A stretch of 64,000 nt of DNA from Aved-18 sp964606665 (lineage in GTDB: Bacteria; Cyanobacteriota; Vampirovibrionia; Obscuribacterales; Obscuribacteraceae). The DNA lies in the NCBI GenBank assembly GCA_964606665.1, contig CAZSHS010000009.1:1-64000 (forward strand). The letters are read 5' to 3'. This document shows, piece by piece, positions 26,505 to 35,236 of the stretch. Position 1 is the first letter of the stretch, and each line of letters begins with the position of its first letter. The translations under genes were made by a program, and so were the position numbers. A model generated the notes under the pieces. That model was given only the letters and a program-made list of their open reading frames with translations. It made no database searches and was not told the origin of the DNA.

Positions 26505-27740
26505 ATGAAGTCTCAAATTCTGTCTCGAATATTAATTGGAATGACTCTTTGTGTGATGATGGCAGGCTGCACTAAAATTGCAAAAATGCCTTCTAAATCT
26601 GTCACTTTCAATAGACCAGAGAGGTGGAAATTCCTGGAACCAGGAGACAAAGAATACAAAGACAAGCAAAAAACATTAGAAGCCATTGATGCCTTCTGGA
26701 GCCAATTTCAAAAAGACGAACCCAAACTAAGCGCGCTTAAAAATGAAGACTATGGCAATTTTTGGACTACATGGTCCAAAGCGAATTTGAAGAAGCTGGA
26801 TAAAAATCTAACTTATGAAATTGGCACCGAATTTGATGAACGCAAGAAGAACTACTTAGTTATTTCTTGCGATAACCTTGTCAGTTTAGACCCTTTTGTC
26901 CAGACGATTTTGGAGCGAGCGCCTAAATTAGATGATTGGAATTATTACAGATATTTTTCTAAATATTCGCATCGTCAAATTGAAAATGCCATCGCTCAAA
27001 ACACAACCCTAAAGCTACCTTCATTCAGTTTTCAATGTCGAACAATGCCTGCCAACCTAGTTGGCATAATTATTACAGCTCCGACATTTCATGGTGATAA
27101 TGTACTTGAAGACAAAAATCTGGCCTGGGAAATGCTCGAACTCGCCCTTGGTGAAAAAGATCTATATACATGGATTGGCACTGTGGAAACACGAAAAGGA
27201 CCAAGCAAATTATCAACCTATTCTTCCAGCCATCGCTTGCAAAAGCAGATTGCTGAACTGAAGAGACTTCTTATTAATAGACTTCCAGACAAACCCTATT
27301 TTGAAATAGAATTGGATGAAAAAACACTGAGTAATCTAAGATTTAGCCTGACAGATAGACCCTTCTTCTCTGAGCGCTTCAGTAAAAATGGTGAAACATT
27401 TTGTGCTCTTGCCACAAAAGACAAAAATCCTTTTGATACCGAAGCTAAACGCGACGCGCTCGAAGAAGACCTTAAGTCTCTCTTTCTGAAGGCGAAATTG
27501 GGATGCATTATCGATGCTAGTCTTGAGACAGAAAAAGGTTTTTGCATCGATCTTTGCGTTACCGATATAGATAAAACTATCGCTATTTTGCGCAAATATT
27601 GCAACGAGCACAAAATGCCGCCCAACACTTATTTGTTCTTCTTCGATGAGACGCTGACCAATGAATGGGTAGGCATGTATCCCAATAGCGATCCTTACAA
27701 ATCTGACTCAGAAGCCAAATCCGATTCTAAAAAAAATTAG
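26505..27740 (+). CDS. Lipoprotein paralogous to the preceding protein
   Basis: A 411-residue protein with a lipoprotein signal (LIGMTLCVMMAGC, lipobox MAGC, lipidated Cys near residue 22). The mature part is homologous to the soluble domain of the previous protein along most of its length (RWKFLEP, FWSQF, LDLCVTDIDK, NEWVGMYPNS). So the same domain is offered once fused to a membrane module and once as a lipoprotein. Its ATG follows the upstream stop directly, implying coupled translation. No known family is recognised. The last 4 bp overlap the convergent SNF2 gene. Confidence 0.8.
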   Translation: MKSQILSRILIGMTLCVMMAGCTKIAKMPSKSVTFNRPERWKFLEPGDKEYKDKQKTLEAIDAFWSQFQKDEPKLSALKNEDYGNFWTTWSKANLKKLDKNLTYEIGTEFDERKKNYLVISCDNLVSLDPFVQTILERAPKLDDWNYYRYFSKYSHRQIENAIAQNTTLKLPSFSFQCRTMPANLVGIIITAPTFHGDNVLEDKNLAWEMLELALGEKDLYTWIGTVETRKGPSKLSTYSSSHRLQKQIAELKRLLINRLPDKPYFEIELDEKTLSNLRFSLTDRPFFSERFSKNGETFCALATKDKNPFDTEAKRDALEEDLKSLFLKAKLGCIIDASLETEKGFCIDLCVTDIDKTIAILRKYCNEHKMPPNTYLFFFDETLTNEWVGMYPNSDPYKSDSEAKSDSKKN

Positions 27741-30700
27741 AACGAGAACAGAAACTCAAGATCTTCTCTGGTCAATTCTTTGGCAACTGTCTGGTCTCCG
27801 CCAACAACAAGTTCAGCTAACTCTTTCTTTTTCTTTTGCAGACCCAAGATTTTTTCTTCCACTGTTCCGCGTGTAATTAGTTTGTAGTTAAAAACGTGCT
27901 TGGTCTGCCCGATACGGTGTGCTCGGTCAGTGGCCTGGTTTTCCACCGCTGGGTTCCACCAAGGATCGTAGTGAATAACGTAGTCTGCACCAGTCAAGTT
28001 CAAACCTGTACCGCCCGCTTTCAAACTAATTAGAAATACAGGAATGTCTGGGTCAGCATTGAATTTATTGACCTTATCCAGACGGTCTTTAGCAGGAGTT
28101 TGTCCATCAAGATATTCGTAAACCATTCCGGTCTTTTCAAACTCTTTTCTAATTAGTGTAAGCATTTCGACAAACTGACTGAAAATTAGAATTTTGTGTT
28201 TCTCATCAATCAATTCTCTGATCATGTGCATTAATGTCTCAAGCTTTGCCGAGCCTGCAGTTTCTGGAATTTCGCGATTCTTGAGCAGGCGGGGATCACA
28301 GCAGACTTGTCTTAAGCGCAAAAGTGCAGCCAGAACAGAAGAAACATACGAACCGCCCACTCCGCGCGAGCCAATATCGGCAAATACCTTCTCTCTACAT
28401 TCGTCAAGCACGTCTAAATAAATTGAACGTTGTTCATCGTCTAATTCGCAGAGATGAACTATATCAGTGCGCTCAGGCAGATCTTTCTCAACCTGATTTT
28501 TGAGACGGCGTAACATAAACGGATGGACGATTTTTCTCAGCTTGAGCCCTGCACCTTCCAGACCAGCTTCGATCGGACGCTCGAATGTATCGTTGAAGTC
28601 TTTGTAATTGCCAAGAAAATCTGGCATCAAGAAATCATAGAGTGACCAAAGTTCTTTCAATCTGTTTTCAATTGGAGTACCAGACAACGCTAGACGGTGG
28701 AACGATTTCAAACTCTTGGAAGCAACTGCTCCAACAGATTCTGGATTTTTGATGTTTTGAGCTTCGTCCAAAATTACATACTCAAATTGAACTTTCTTCA
28801 ATTCTTCATAGTCGCGACGAATGATACCATAGGTGGTGAAGACGACATCAGGCGTTTTGCCTTTATCCTTCATTAGTCTAACCAGGAGTTCTGTTCGATC
28901 GCGCCCCATGAATAGTTCGCAATTGAGTTCGGGTGTGAACTTTTTGCTTTCACTCAACCAGTTATATATAACCGAAGTTGGTGCCACCACAAGCGATGGC
29001 GCTTTATTGGTCCCTTTTGATTTATTGGCGTAATGATTAGACAAAAGAGCCAGTGTTTGAATTGTTTTTCCAAGACCCATATCGTCGGCAAGAACACCAG
29101 CCAGTCCGTATTCGCGCATGAAGCCAAGCCAGTTGCAACCGTCTTTTTGATATTCGCGCAACTGCCCTTGAAAATTGGCTGGTATTTCCATTTTTTCCAA
29201 ATCATGGAAATTATGTATCTTGGTAACAAATTCCTGGAAGCCTTTATCAGCTTCATAAGGAATCTCATGTGTCTCAAGTGCGTGTAACACAGACAACGCC
29301 TGATAGAGCGGACGCAATCCGCCGTCTTGTCCTTGACCTATTGATTTGAGCAATCCAAACAAAGTTTGAATTGGCAGTCTAACGTGCTCGCCTGAGGGTG
29401 TTTTGATAAAAGCTTTGTTTTTGAATAAAGCGGCAAAAACTTGATCCTGCGGCAATTCGACTACGCTGCCTTGATCTTCGACCAAGAAAAGTAAATCGCA
29501 TCCAAATTTGAACGAGTCTTTTTTAAGCGACAATTTTGCTTTGACCGTAAGCGGCTTTGGCTTCACTTTATAGCGCGAAAGATTTTCCCAACCGGTTATA
29601 TTCCATCCAATAGACTGCTCATCCGATAAGTAGAAGGCAACTTCAAGTGCTGGTTCCGCCTCGAAGAAAAATCTATCGCCTACTAATTTTTCAGGGTGCA
29701 AATTGTTCAAGAAGAGTCTTATCTGACTTTCTTGATCCCACAAACGGCGCACCCAGACGCTTGCTCCGTTTTCTGAAATAGTTCGAGTATAAGTTTCTTC
29801 TTCTACAGCACTTGTTTCATCGCGCGAGGAAAGAATTAAATCGCCGTACTGAAATCCAAGCATTACTTCAAGCGCTACTTCGTTTTCGCTATTAGTAACA
29901 GCCGCACCGCGTCTTTCGTTTAGTTGAATAACTACTTTGGGTGGTTCCGAAATCACTGTGGGAAATGGTGCCACACTTTCATCCAGCACCACTGCCATTT
30001 TCTTTTTGAGGACCGACAGTTCGCCAAGAAACTTAGTTACTAAATCCAGTTTGACCGTCATCTGTCCATAACTATCAAAGAACGGAAAGAGCTTGTGCAG
30101 CGAATTTATATTAATCGGATAAAGCACATGGTCAGCCATTACCCAACTGGATTGCCCCATAAAAAAGACAGGTTCGCTCACAACACTACCGTCTTCTTTC
30201 ACCCCTTCTAATCGAAAGAGAATCTCACCATTTTCTGTTTCAGACAGCACCGCCCGCGGTAGCAAAGCTTTTTTGCTAAAAGTGATTTCTTTGGAATCTG
30301 CGGTATTAATAAGTTTGGCACAAAGACTCAAGTGACCAAGTACGAGTCCCTCATCTCCGCGTGGAATGCGGTGTCCACCAGCTTGCCCTTTGGTAGTCTG
30401 CGGTAAGTCGGTCAAATAACTGGCCAATTTGTGAAGACGCGAGCCTTCTTCAAGAGTACCGACCACTTCGGGCGGCACTTTCAAAATATTGACTTTGCCT
30501 TCCACTTTTTCAGGAATGATGCCGACAATTAGTGCCAGCGGTTTTTCAAGCACCAAAAGTCCAAGCTCGAAGGTTGGTTCTTCTAAATTACCGTTATCTT
30601 GAGCTAAATCTTTAGCGGGCTCTTTTGAATCTTTCGCATACGGATCTTCTAAATAGTCTTTTGCTTTAGGCGCCTTTTCCTTTTCTTGCTGGCCGTTTCG

Positions 30701-31036
30701 TCTATCGCCTTCATGCACATCAAAGCGAATACCAGGCTTCACTTTGGCAATATGAGTGAGCAGAACAGCTACAGAGTGTTTGCACACAGGCTCAAAATAA
30801 GGACACGAACAGACAGCGGTGAAAGTATTCTCGTCTGCGATATTGACTTCGACTCGATAAGGCTGCGGCTCTGAGCCGATTACCAGCGCAACAATGTGGC
30901 CTTTGTCATCACTCTCTTCGTATTTCAAGACTTTTTTGCGACGGTAATACTGCACGCCACGTTTATAAACCGGCTCGCTGCTTGCATCTTGAACAGCCGA
31001 AAGAGATAGGTGCTTTCTGTTATTTGAAACAGTCAT
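27737..31036 (-). CDS. SWIM zinc-finger SNF2-family helicase
   Basis: A protein of about 1,100 residues from ATG 31036; the frame extends to a GTG at 31099, so the exact start is uncertain. The N-terminus holds a SWIM zinc finger (CSCPYFEPVCKH). A long middle region follows, then the SNF2 motor: DDMGLGKTIQT (Walker A), VVAPTSVIYNW, LDEAQNIKN (DEAQ box), SGTPIENRL, and helicase-C motifs LISLKAGGTGLNLT and DRAHRIGQ. Swi2/Snf2 proteins translocate on double-stranded DNA, and bacterial members (HepA/RapA-like) act on transcription or repair complexes. The architecture and length are usual for SWIM-SNF2 proteins. A short hairpin lies in the leader. Confidence 0.93.
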   Translation of the reverse strand: MTVSNNRKHLSLSAVQDASSEPVYKRGVQYYRRKKVLKYEESDDKGHIVALVIGSEPQPYRVEVNIADENTFTAVCSCPYFEPVCKHSVAVLLTHIAKVKPGIRFDVHEGDRRNGQQEKEKAPKAKDYLEDPYAKDSKEPAKDLAQDNGNLEEPTFELGLLVLEKPLALIVGIIPEKVEGKVNILKVPPEVVGTLEEGSRLHKLASYLTDLPQTTKGQAGGHRIPRGDEGLVLGHLSLCAKLINTADSKEITFSKKALLPRAVLSETENGEILFRLEGVKEDGSVVSEPVFFMGQSSWVMADHVLYPININSLHKLFPFFDSYGQMTVKLDLVTKFLGELSVLKKKMAVVLDESVAPFPTVISEPPKVVIQLNERRGAAVTNSENEVALEVMLGFQYGDLILSSRDETSAVEEETYTRTISENGASVWVRRLWDQESQIRLFLNNLHPEKLVGDRFFFEAEPALEVAFYLSDEQSIGWNITGWENLSRYKVKPKPLTVKAKLSLKKDSFKFGCDLLFLVEDQGSVVELPQDQVFAALFKNKAFIKTPSGEHVRLPIQTLFGLLKSIGQGQDGGLRPLYQALSVLHALETHEIPYEADKGFQEFVTKIHNFHDLEKMEIPANFQGQLREYQKDGCNWLGFMREYGLAGVLADDMGLGKTIQTLALLSNHYANKSKGTNKAPSLVVAPTSVIYNWLSESKKFTPELNCELFMGRDRTELLVRLMKDKGKTPDVVFTTYGIIRRDYEELKKVQFEYVILDEAQNIKNPESVGAVASKSLKSFHRLALSGTPIENRLKELWSLYDFLMPDFLGNYKDFNDTFERPIEAGLEGAGLKLRKIVHPFMLRRLKNQVEKDLPERTDIVHLCELDDEQRSIYLDVLDECREKVFADIGSRGVGGSYVSSVLAALLRLRQVCCDPRLLKNREIPETAGSAKLETLMHMIRELIDEKHKILIFSQFVEMLTLIRKEFEKTGMVYEYLDGQTPAKDRLDKVNKFNADPDIPVFLISLKAGGTGLNLTGADYVIHYDPWWNPAVENQATDRAHRIGQTKHVFNYKLITRGTVEEKILGLQKKKKELAELVVGGDQTVAKELTREDLEFLFSF

Positions 31037-31071
31037 TAAAGGTTGATCTTTAACCCATGATCGAGAGAATT

Positions 31072-31091
31072 CCATTCTCCAAAGAGAATGG
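31072..31091 (-). promoter_or_regulatory. Hairpin upstream of the SNF2 gene
   Basis: A perfect 8-bp inverted repeat CCATTCTC / GAGAATGG with a CAAA loop lies 35 bp before ATG 31036. If the start is 31036 it is in the leader, otherwise inside the coding region. There is no T-run, so it is not a terminator. The role is unknown. Confidence 0.35.
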
Positions 31092-31179
31092 CGAGGCACT
31101 GTGTATTTTACCCCAAACAGGGAGAATCTACCTCAGCCGGTATTTTATCACACTAAATAAGAGCAATGAAGGCTAAAAG

Positions 31180-32409
31180 CTAGGATGGCCTCATGTCTAT
31201 GGATTCAGCGCCAGGCATCGCTTGGGGAATCGCAGTAAGGGATGCGCCCTTTGCTTGGGGGTCGGTTTCGACAAAATTGCCAAGTGAACCACTAAAAGCG
31301 TTGTCAACGATTCTTTGCATCTCGTACTGTCTGTGCTCCAACGTGGCGCAGTAGTCATGCAAAACGCTCGCTTGTTGCTTGAGCGCAGAGGCATTATCAC
31401 TCAGCCCAGGCAAAATAGAATCTATTTCGTCCAGAATGCCGCTTGAAGGATGAGCCGGCGGACGCACTTTAATGCCTTCGTTAGTCGAATCGGGTCCGCG
31501 CATTTGCACGGCATTTTGCTTAGAGCTAACCACTGCAGATGTCACTGATAGAGATTCTTTCAATTTCTCAAGTGAGTTGCGCAACCCAAGAGCGCGCTTA
31601 TAGGCGCGATCGGCTTCTTTTTCAAGCCATGCTTTGCGCGATTTTTGCGCAGTCAATTCGCTTGTAAGCTGTTCAAGCACTTTCTTACGAGCGGTAAGCT
31701 CAGAGCGAACCAGTTCAATTTCTTTTTGTTTGAGCATCAAGCCGCGCTTACGTAGCCAGAACAAAAGCAAAAGTGCACAAGACAAAGTAAGTGAATTAAC
31801 CGAAATATAGAGATAACCGCGGCGCGAAGATGACATCTCGAGGGGATTAATGACAAATGCGCCAATATCTTTTAGAAAAGAGGGAGGCACGGTGCGGAAG
31901 AAATAAAGTCGACCTAGAATCTGTCCACTGTTCTGATTTTTGTTTATGTACGTAGGCAATTTCACTGCCCTGCGCGAACGGGGCGACTCATAGCCAAAAG
32001 TGGGCTCCATCGGTGCCCCTTCCAAAAGCAAATCGTATGGCTCATCGCACTTACTCAGAAGTTCTTCGTGCGCATTGTTCTGCCAAGTCTCGTGGTGATA
32101 GACCTTGTCTGTTTTATAAAGAATATTACTGCCAGTCGCATCAGTAACCACTAAACCGAAAAGTCCGTAAGTTGAGTTAAGCGTATCTTGAATCAGATCA
32201 TCGCGACCTTCCATAATCATGCGTGATAAAAGAGGCGGCAGCGTTCGATGCAAAAGATTGAAATCAGTAGTCTGTACACGAAAAATAGTGCCGTGCCAGT
32301 AACTCATGTAATGGGCGTAACAAATGCCAAGCCACCCGCACAAAACCACAAGCAATACGCCAGGCACAAGTATGCGTTTTTTGGCTGAGAGTATGAACTG
32401 GTCCATCAT
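31180..32409 (-). CDS. Sensor-like membrane protein with coiled coil and no output domain
   Basis: A 409-residue protein with a membrane helix at 12-34 and another near 205-225, enclosing a periplasmic domain of about 165 residues (LLSRMIMEGRDDLIQDTLN... GLVVTDATGSNILYKT). This pattern is typical of dCache/sCache-type extracellular sensors. After the second helix comes a coiled coil (VRSELTARKKVLEQLTSELT and AWLEKEADRAYKRALGLRN). No histidine kinase, GGDEF or chemoreceptor output domain follows, only a short tail. It may signal through a partner or be a structural protein. The ATG at 32409 opens a 382-bp divergent intergenic region. Confidence 0.75.
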   Translation of the reverse strand: MMDQFILSAKKRILVPGVLLVVLCGWLGICYAHYMSYWHGTIFRVQTTDFNLLHRTLPPLLSRMIMEGRDDLIQDTLNSTYGLFGLVVTDATGSNILYKTDKVYHHETWQNNAHEELLSKCDEPYDLLLEGAPMEPTFGYESPRSRRAVKLPTYINKNQNSGQILGRLYFFRTVPPSFLKDIGAFVINPLEMSSSRRGYLYISVNSLTLSCALLLLFWLRKRGLMLKQKEIELVRSELTARKKVLEQLTSELTAQKSRKAWLEKEADRAYKRALGLRNSLEKLKESLSVTSAVVSSKQNAVQMRGPDSTNEGIKVRPPAHPSSGILDEIDSILPGLSDNASALKQQASVLHDYCATLEHRQYEMQRIVDNAFSGSLGNFVETDPQAKGASLTAIPQAMPGAESIDMRPS

Positions 32410-32493
32410 TCACACGCACCATCTATGTAATAGACAATCAGTATTACAGGAAATAAACCTTTTGACCATATGGTAACTACGAAAAAGTGTTCG

Positions 32494-32726
32494 CAGACTA
32501 ACAGTTTTTTTGCGAAACTGTTGTGCGTACAACCCTTTTCGACGTTTAGTCTGGGTATATCAACAGTGTTGGTTCCGAATCACACCGGAGGATTGCCAAC
32601 TTAAACCTAAATCCACTTATAAATTAAACCCACATCGAGGGTTGTTCCGCATTTAGTCGGATCGTATATTCTAAAACATCGTGGATAAAGATTTCTGACC
32701 GGGGGTTATTCCTCGGTCAGTTTTTT
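32494..32726 (+). ncRNA. Candidate structured RNA or attenuator leader
   Basis: The 382-bp region between divergent genes (32410-32791) has no coding sequence I can support, but it has several inverted repeats. CAGACTAA (32494-32501) pairs with TTAGTCTG (32546-32553), with GTTGT-gcgt-ACAAC (32520-32533) inside; AACAGTTT (32500-32507) can pair alternatively with AAACTGTT (32515-32522). GTTGG (32568-32572) pairs with CCAAC (32596-32600) around a TTCCG/CGGAG stem. TCCG (32646) can pair with CGGA (32658). The series ends in a strong terminator. It does not match SRP RNA, RNase P RNA or tmRNA motifs that I know. It could be a free small RNA or a terminated leader of the next gene. Confidence 0.45.
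32695..32726 (+). terminator. Strong intrinsic terminator upstream of the MshEN-repeat gene
   Basis: CTGACCG (32695-32701) pairs with CGGTCAG (32714-32720), extended inward by GG/CC pairs, and is followed by six Ts. It faces the + direction yet lies 65 bp before a + strand start codon and downstream of no + strand gene, so it must end a short RNA or leader. Confidence 0.85.
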
Positions 32727-32791
32727 ATGTCTTTTGAAGGCCTTTGCGATAATATTGGGTAGGATCACAGTATTAGTTATCAGGGGCTGGA

Positions 32792-34234
32792 ATGTCAGAA
32801 AACGCGTCGCAGGTCAAGTTAGGGGATTTACTCACCCGTGCTGGATTATTGACCGTTGATCAGCTCAAGGAAGGAATGTTGATTGCAAAGCAGCAGTCAA
32901 TTCCGGTCGGTCGCGTCTTGATAATGGCTGGTTTCATCACCGAGCCCCATCTGCAAGCGGCAGTGCAAGCGCAGTCTATGGTGAAAGACAGCCTCATCGA
33001 CCTAGATACTGCGTTAAAAGGTCTTTCACTAGCAAACCAAAAAGGCATTACCCTAGATGAAGCTCTTGCTCAATCCGGCTGGAAAGAGCAAGCTGGTGGT
33101 TTGACCAATAAATTGGGCGAACTTTTAATTGACGCTGGATTGCTCACCAAAGAGAATCTGGACTCGGGTCTTGCTCAGTCCAAATTGGCTGGGTTGCCAC
33201 TGGGTCGAGTGCTTGTCACTTACGGCATTATTACTGAGCAGATTTTAGCAGCGTCGCTCAATGCCCAAATTCTTGTTCGTGATTCAAAAATATCGCGTGA
33301 GCAGGCTCTGCTTGGGCTTAAGGCCTGTCGTGAACGTCAAATTTCTTTGGAAGATTCGCTCAAAGAAAGCGGTTTGAATATTCCTACTCAGGAAAATATT
33401 CGCCTGGGCGAATTGCTTGTGATGGCAGGCATCCTAACCGAAAATAATATGATGAGCGTGGTTGAAGTCGGACTGCTTGAAGAAAAGCCGATTGGCAAAG
33501 TGCTGATCGAAAAGAATTATTTGACCGAGCCTCTTTTGCAATCTGCACTTGCAATTCAAAAAAATGTAGCTGAGCGCAAACTGCCAAAAGCTGAAGCTGG
33601 CACGGTTTTGACCTATGTCGCCAAACAAGGAATGAGCGTCGAAGAAGCGATGGCACAGTTAAAACCGGTAGCTCAAGCCATTCCTCAAAATTTACCACTT
33701 TATCAGTTCTTGCAATTAGGTGGAGTGATCACCGCCAAAGATATCGAAGAGGCGCTCAAACAGGGCTCCAAAGATACTGAGCTTATGGGCAGAATGCTTT
33801 TGCTAATTAACGCAGTTGACACCACTTCGCTCGACAGTGCAGTCTATCTCAACAATATGATTGCTGAAGGCATTTTGAAAGTAGAACAAGCAATGCTTGC
33901 AATGGGCATTTGTCACGTACGCAAATGCACCTGCGAAGTGGCTTTTCAGGTGCTTGGTTGGAACATGAGTCCCGATAATAAGCCTATGCCCCCCGACAGT
34001 TTTGCCCAGACTTTCTCACAACCACAAGCGCAGCCACAGTCCCTGCCCCAAGTACAACCGGCTATGCAACCTCAAGCAGCACCACCAGCGCAGGCACCAC
34101 CAGCGCCCGCCACTATGCCAATTGCAACACCGGAACAATTGCCGCCCTCGCAGCCCGACTTCGGCACTCCCCCCCCAGAAGAAACAGCAGCACCACCAAA
34201 GACTCGCAAACGTCTTACTGACTTGATTCCGTAA
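32792..34234 (+). CDS. Protein of four tandem MshEN/GspE-N-like modules
   Basis: A 480-residue protein with GGGG just upstream of ATG 32792. Four related ~95-residue modules begin near residues 9, 103, 204 and 303. Each opens with a LGELLxxAGxLT-type helix pair (LGDLLTRAGLLTVDQL, LGELLIDAGLLTKENL, LGELLVMAGILTENNM, and a weaker LYQFLQLGGVITAKDI), followed by xxIGKVLI-like and FITEPHLQAA-like segments. These match the GspE N-terminal / MshEN fold, which in other proteins binds c-di-GMP or docks type II secretion and pilus ATPases. No ATPase domain is attached. A Pro/Gln-rich tail (about 395-480) follows. It may be a regulator or scaffold of secretion or pilus systems. Confidence 0.75.
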   Translation: MSENASQVKLGDLLTRAGLLTVDQLKEGMLIAKQQSIPVGRVLIMAGFITEPHLQAAVQAQSMVKDSLIDLDTALKGLSLANQKGITLDEALAQSGWKEQAGGLTNKLGELLIDAGLLTKENLDSGLAQSKLAGLPLGRVLVTYGIITEQILAASLNAQILVRDSKISREQALLGLKACRERQISLEDSLKESGLNIPTQENIRLGELLVMAGILTENNMMSVVEVGLLEEKPIGKVLIEKNYLTEPLLQSALAIQKNVAERKLPKAEAGTVLTYVAKQGMSVEEAMAQLKPVAQAIPQNLPLYQFLQLGGVITAKDIEEALKQGSKDTELMGRMLLLINAVDTTSLDSAVYLNNMIAEGILKVEQAMLAMGICHVRKCTCEVAFQVLGWNMSPDNKPMPPDSFAQTFSQPQAQPQSLPQVQPAMQPQAAPPAQAPPAPATMPIATPEQLPPSQPDFGTPPPEETAAPPKTRKRLTDLIP

Positions 34235-34432
34235 AATAAATACCAAGAAATTTGGCACCGCATCTAGTACCGGTCCGCTTGAATTCTTGCGCGTGAATTA
34301 ATCTTTCCTTGCGTTTTGAGCTCCCCTTGAAAAGTTTTTTATGCTATCACTATAGGTCCTTGAAAGGAGACTCAGACCCACTGGCTGTTAGAGTGATTTG
34401 AGCACTCCGCGGGTATTGCATAGGAGCTAGAG

Positions 34433-35044
34433 ATGCTACAACACAAAATTTCTTACAACGCTTACAAAGCGCAGGACTTTTCTAAATTGAAAGACCTGAA
34501 CGGCATTTCCAACGAGACATTGGAAATCCACTTCAAACTGTACGAAGGCTATGTCACAAACACAAATACACTCAACCAAAAAGTGATTGAGCTGACTGAA
34601 GGCGGCAAGAGCGGCACTCCTGAGTACGCAGAGCTGAAACGTCGTTATGGTTTTGAATACAACGGTATGCGTTTGCACGAATACTATTTCGAAAACATGA
34701 AAACAGGCGGCAGCGAACTCAAAGAGACAAGCGCTCTTGGTAAATTAATAACCGAAACCTATTCATCTATCGACGTTTGGAAAAACGATTTCTTCAAAGT
34801 CGGTGCCATGCGCGGTGTGGGCTGGGCAATTCTTTTCCAGGACCCAATCACCAAAACACTTTCCAACCACTGGATCAATATGCACGAAGATGGCGTAGTT
34901 GCCGGATTCGTACCGATTCTAGTAATGGATGTTTGGGAACATGCATGGTTTCGTGATTACAAGCCAGTGGATCGTCCGAAATACATCGAAGCGTTCCACA
35001 GCAATATCGATTGGGCAGTAGCTGAGTCACGCTTAGTTAAGTAA
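34433..35044 (+). CDS. sodB: Iron/manganese superoxide dismutase
   Basis: A 203-residue Fe/Mn superoxide dismutase, which turns superoxide into hydrogen peroxide and oxygen. Metal ligands are visible: His33 (EIHFKLYEGY), His82 (RLHEYYFENM), Asp166 and His170 (MDVWEHAWFRDY). There is no signal peptide, so it is cytoplasmic. A good Shine-Dalgarno (AGGAG) precedes ATG 34433. It appears monocistronic, with a terminator 30 bp after the stop. The metal cannot be assigned with certainty from the sequence; sodB is used as the generic symbol. The sequence differs somewhat from typical enterobacterial SODs but keeps all ligands. Confidence 0.93.
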   Translation: MLQHKISYNAYKAQDFSKLKDLNGISNETLEIHFKLYEGYVTNTNTLNQKVIELTEGGKSGTPEYAELKRRYGFEYNGMRLHEYYFENMKTGGSELKETSALGKLITETYSSIDVWKNDFFKVGAMRGVGWAILFQDPITKTLSNHWINMHEDGVVAGFVPILVMDVWEHAWFRDYKPVDRPKYIEAFHSNIDWAVAESRLVK

Positions 35045-35070
35045 AAATTTGCATAGATATTGAATCTCCA

Positions 35071-35114
35071 AAGAGGGTGGCAAGGTCTGAAAACCGAGCC
35101 ACCTTCTTGATTTT
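35071..35114 (+). terminator. Rho-independent terminator after the superoxide dismutase gene
   Basis: AAGAGGGTGGC (35071-35081) pairs with GCCACCTTCTT (35098-35108), with one G-T wobble, and is followed by GATTTT. It lies 27 bp after the stop codon. Confidence 0.75.
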
Positions 35115-35236
35115 CAGCCTTGCCCCAAGAAAAAACGCCACGCTTGCCAAGAAGTGTGGCAAACATGTAATTTGTCATGGATATAAATTGATCCGACAAT
35201 TAATTGTGCGATGCATCGGGTGGAGAAGTGAGTGAA

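Noticed and set aside
34235..34432. Promoter or riboswitch before the superoxide dismutase gene
   Set aside because: TTGAAA near 34327 has no acceptable -10 at standard spacing, and no stable stem or T-run was found; only the Shine-Dalgarno is clear.
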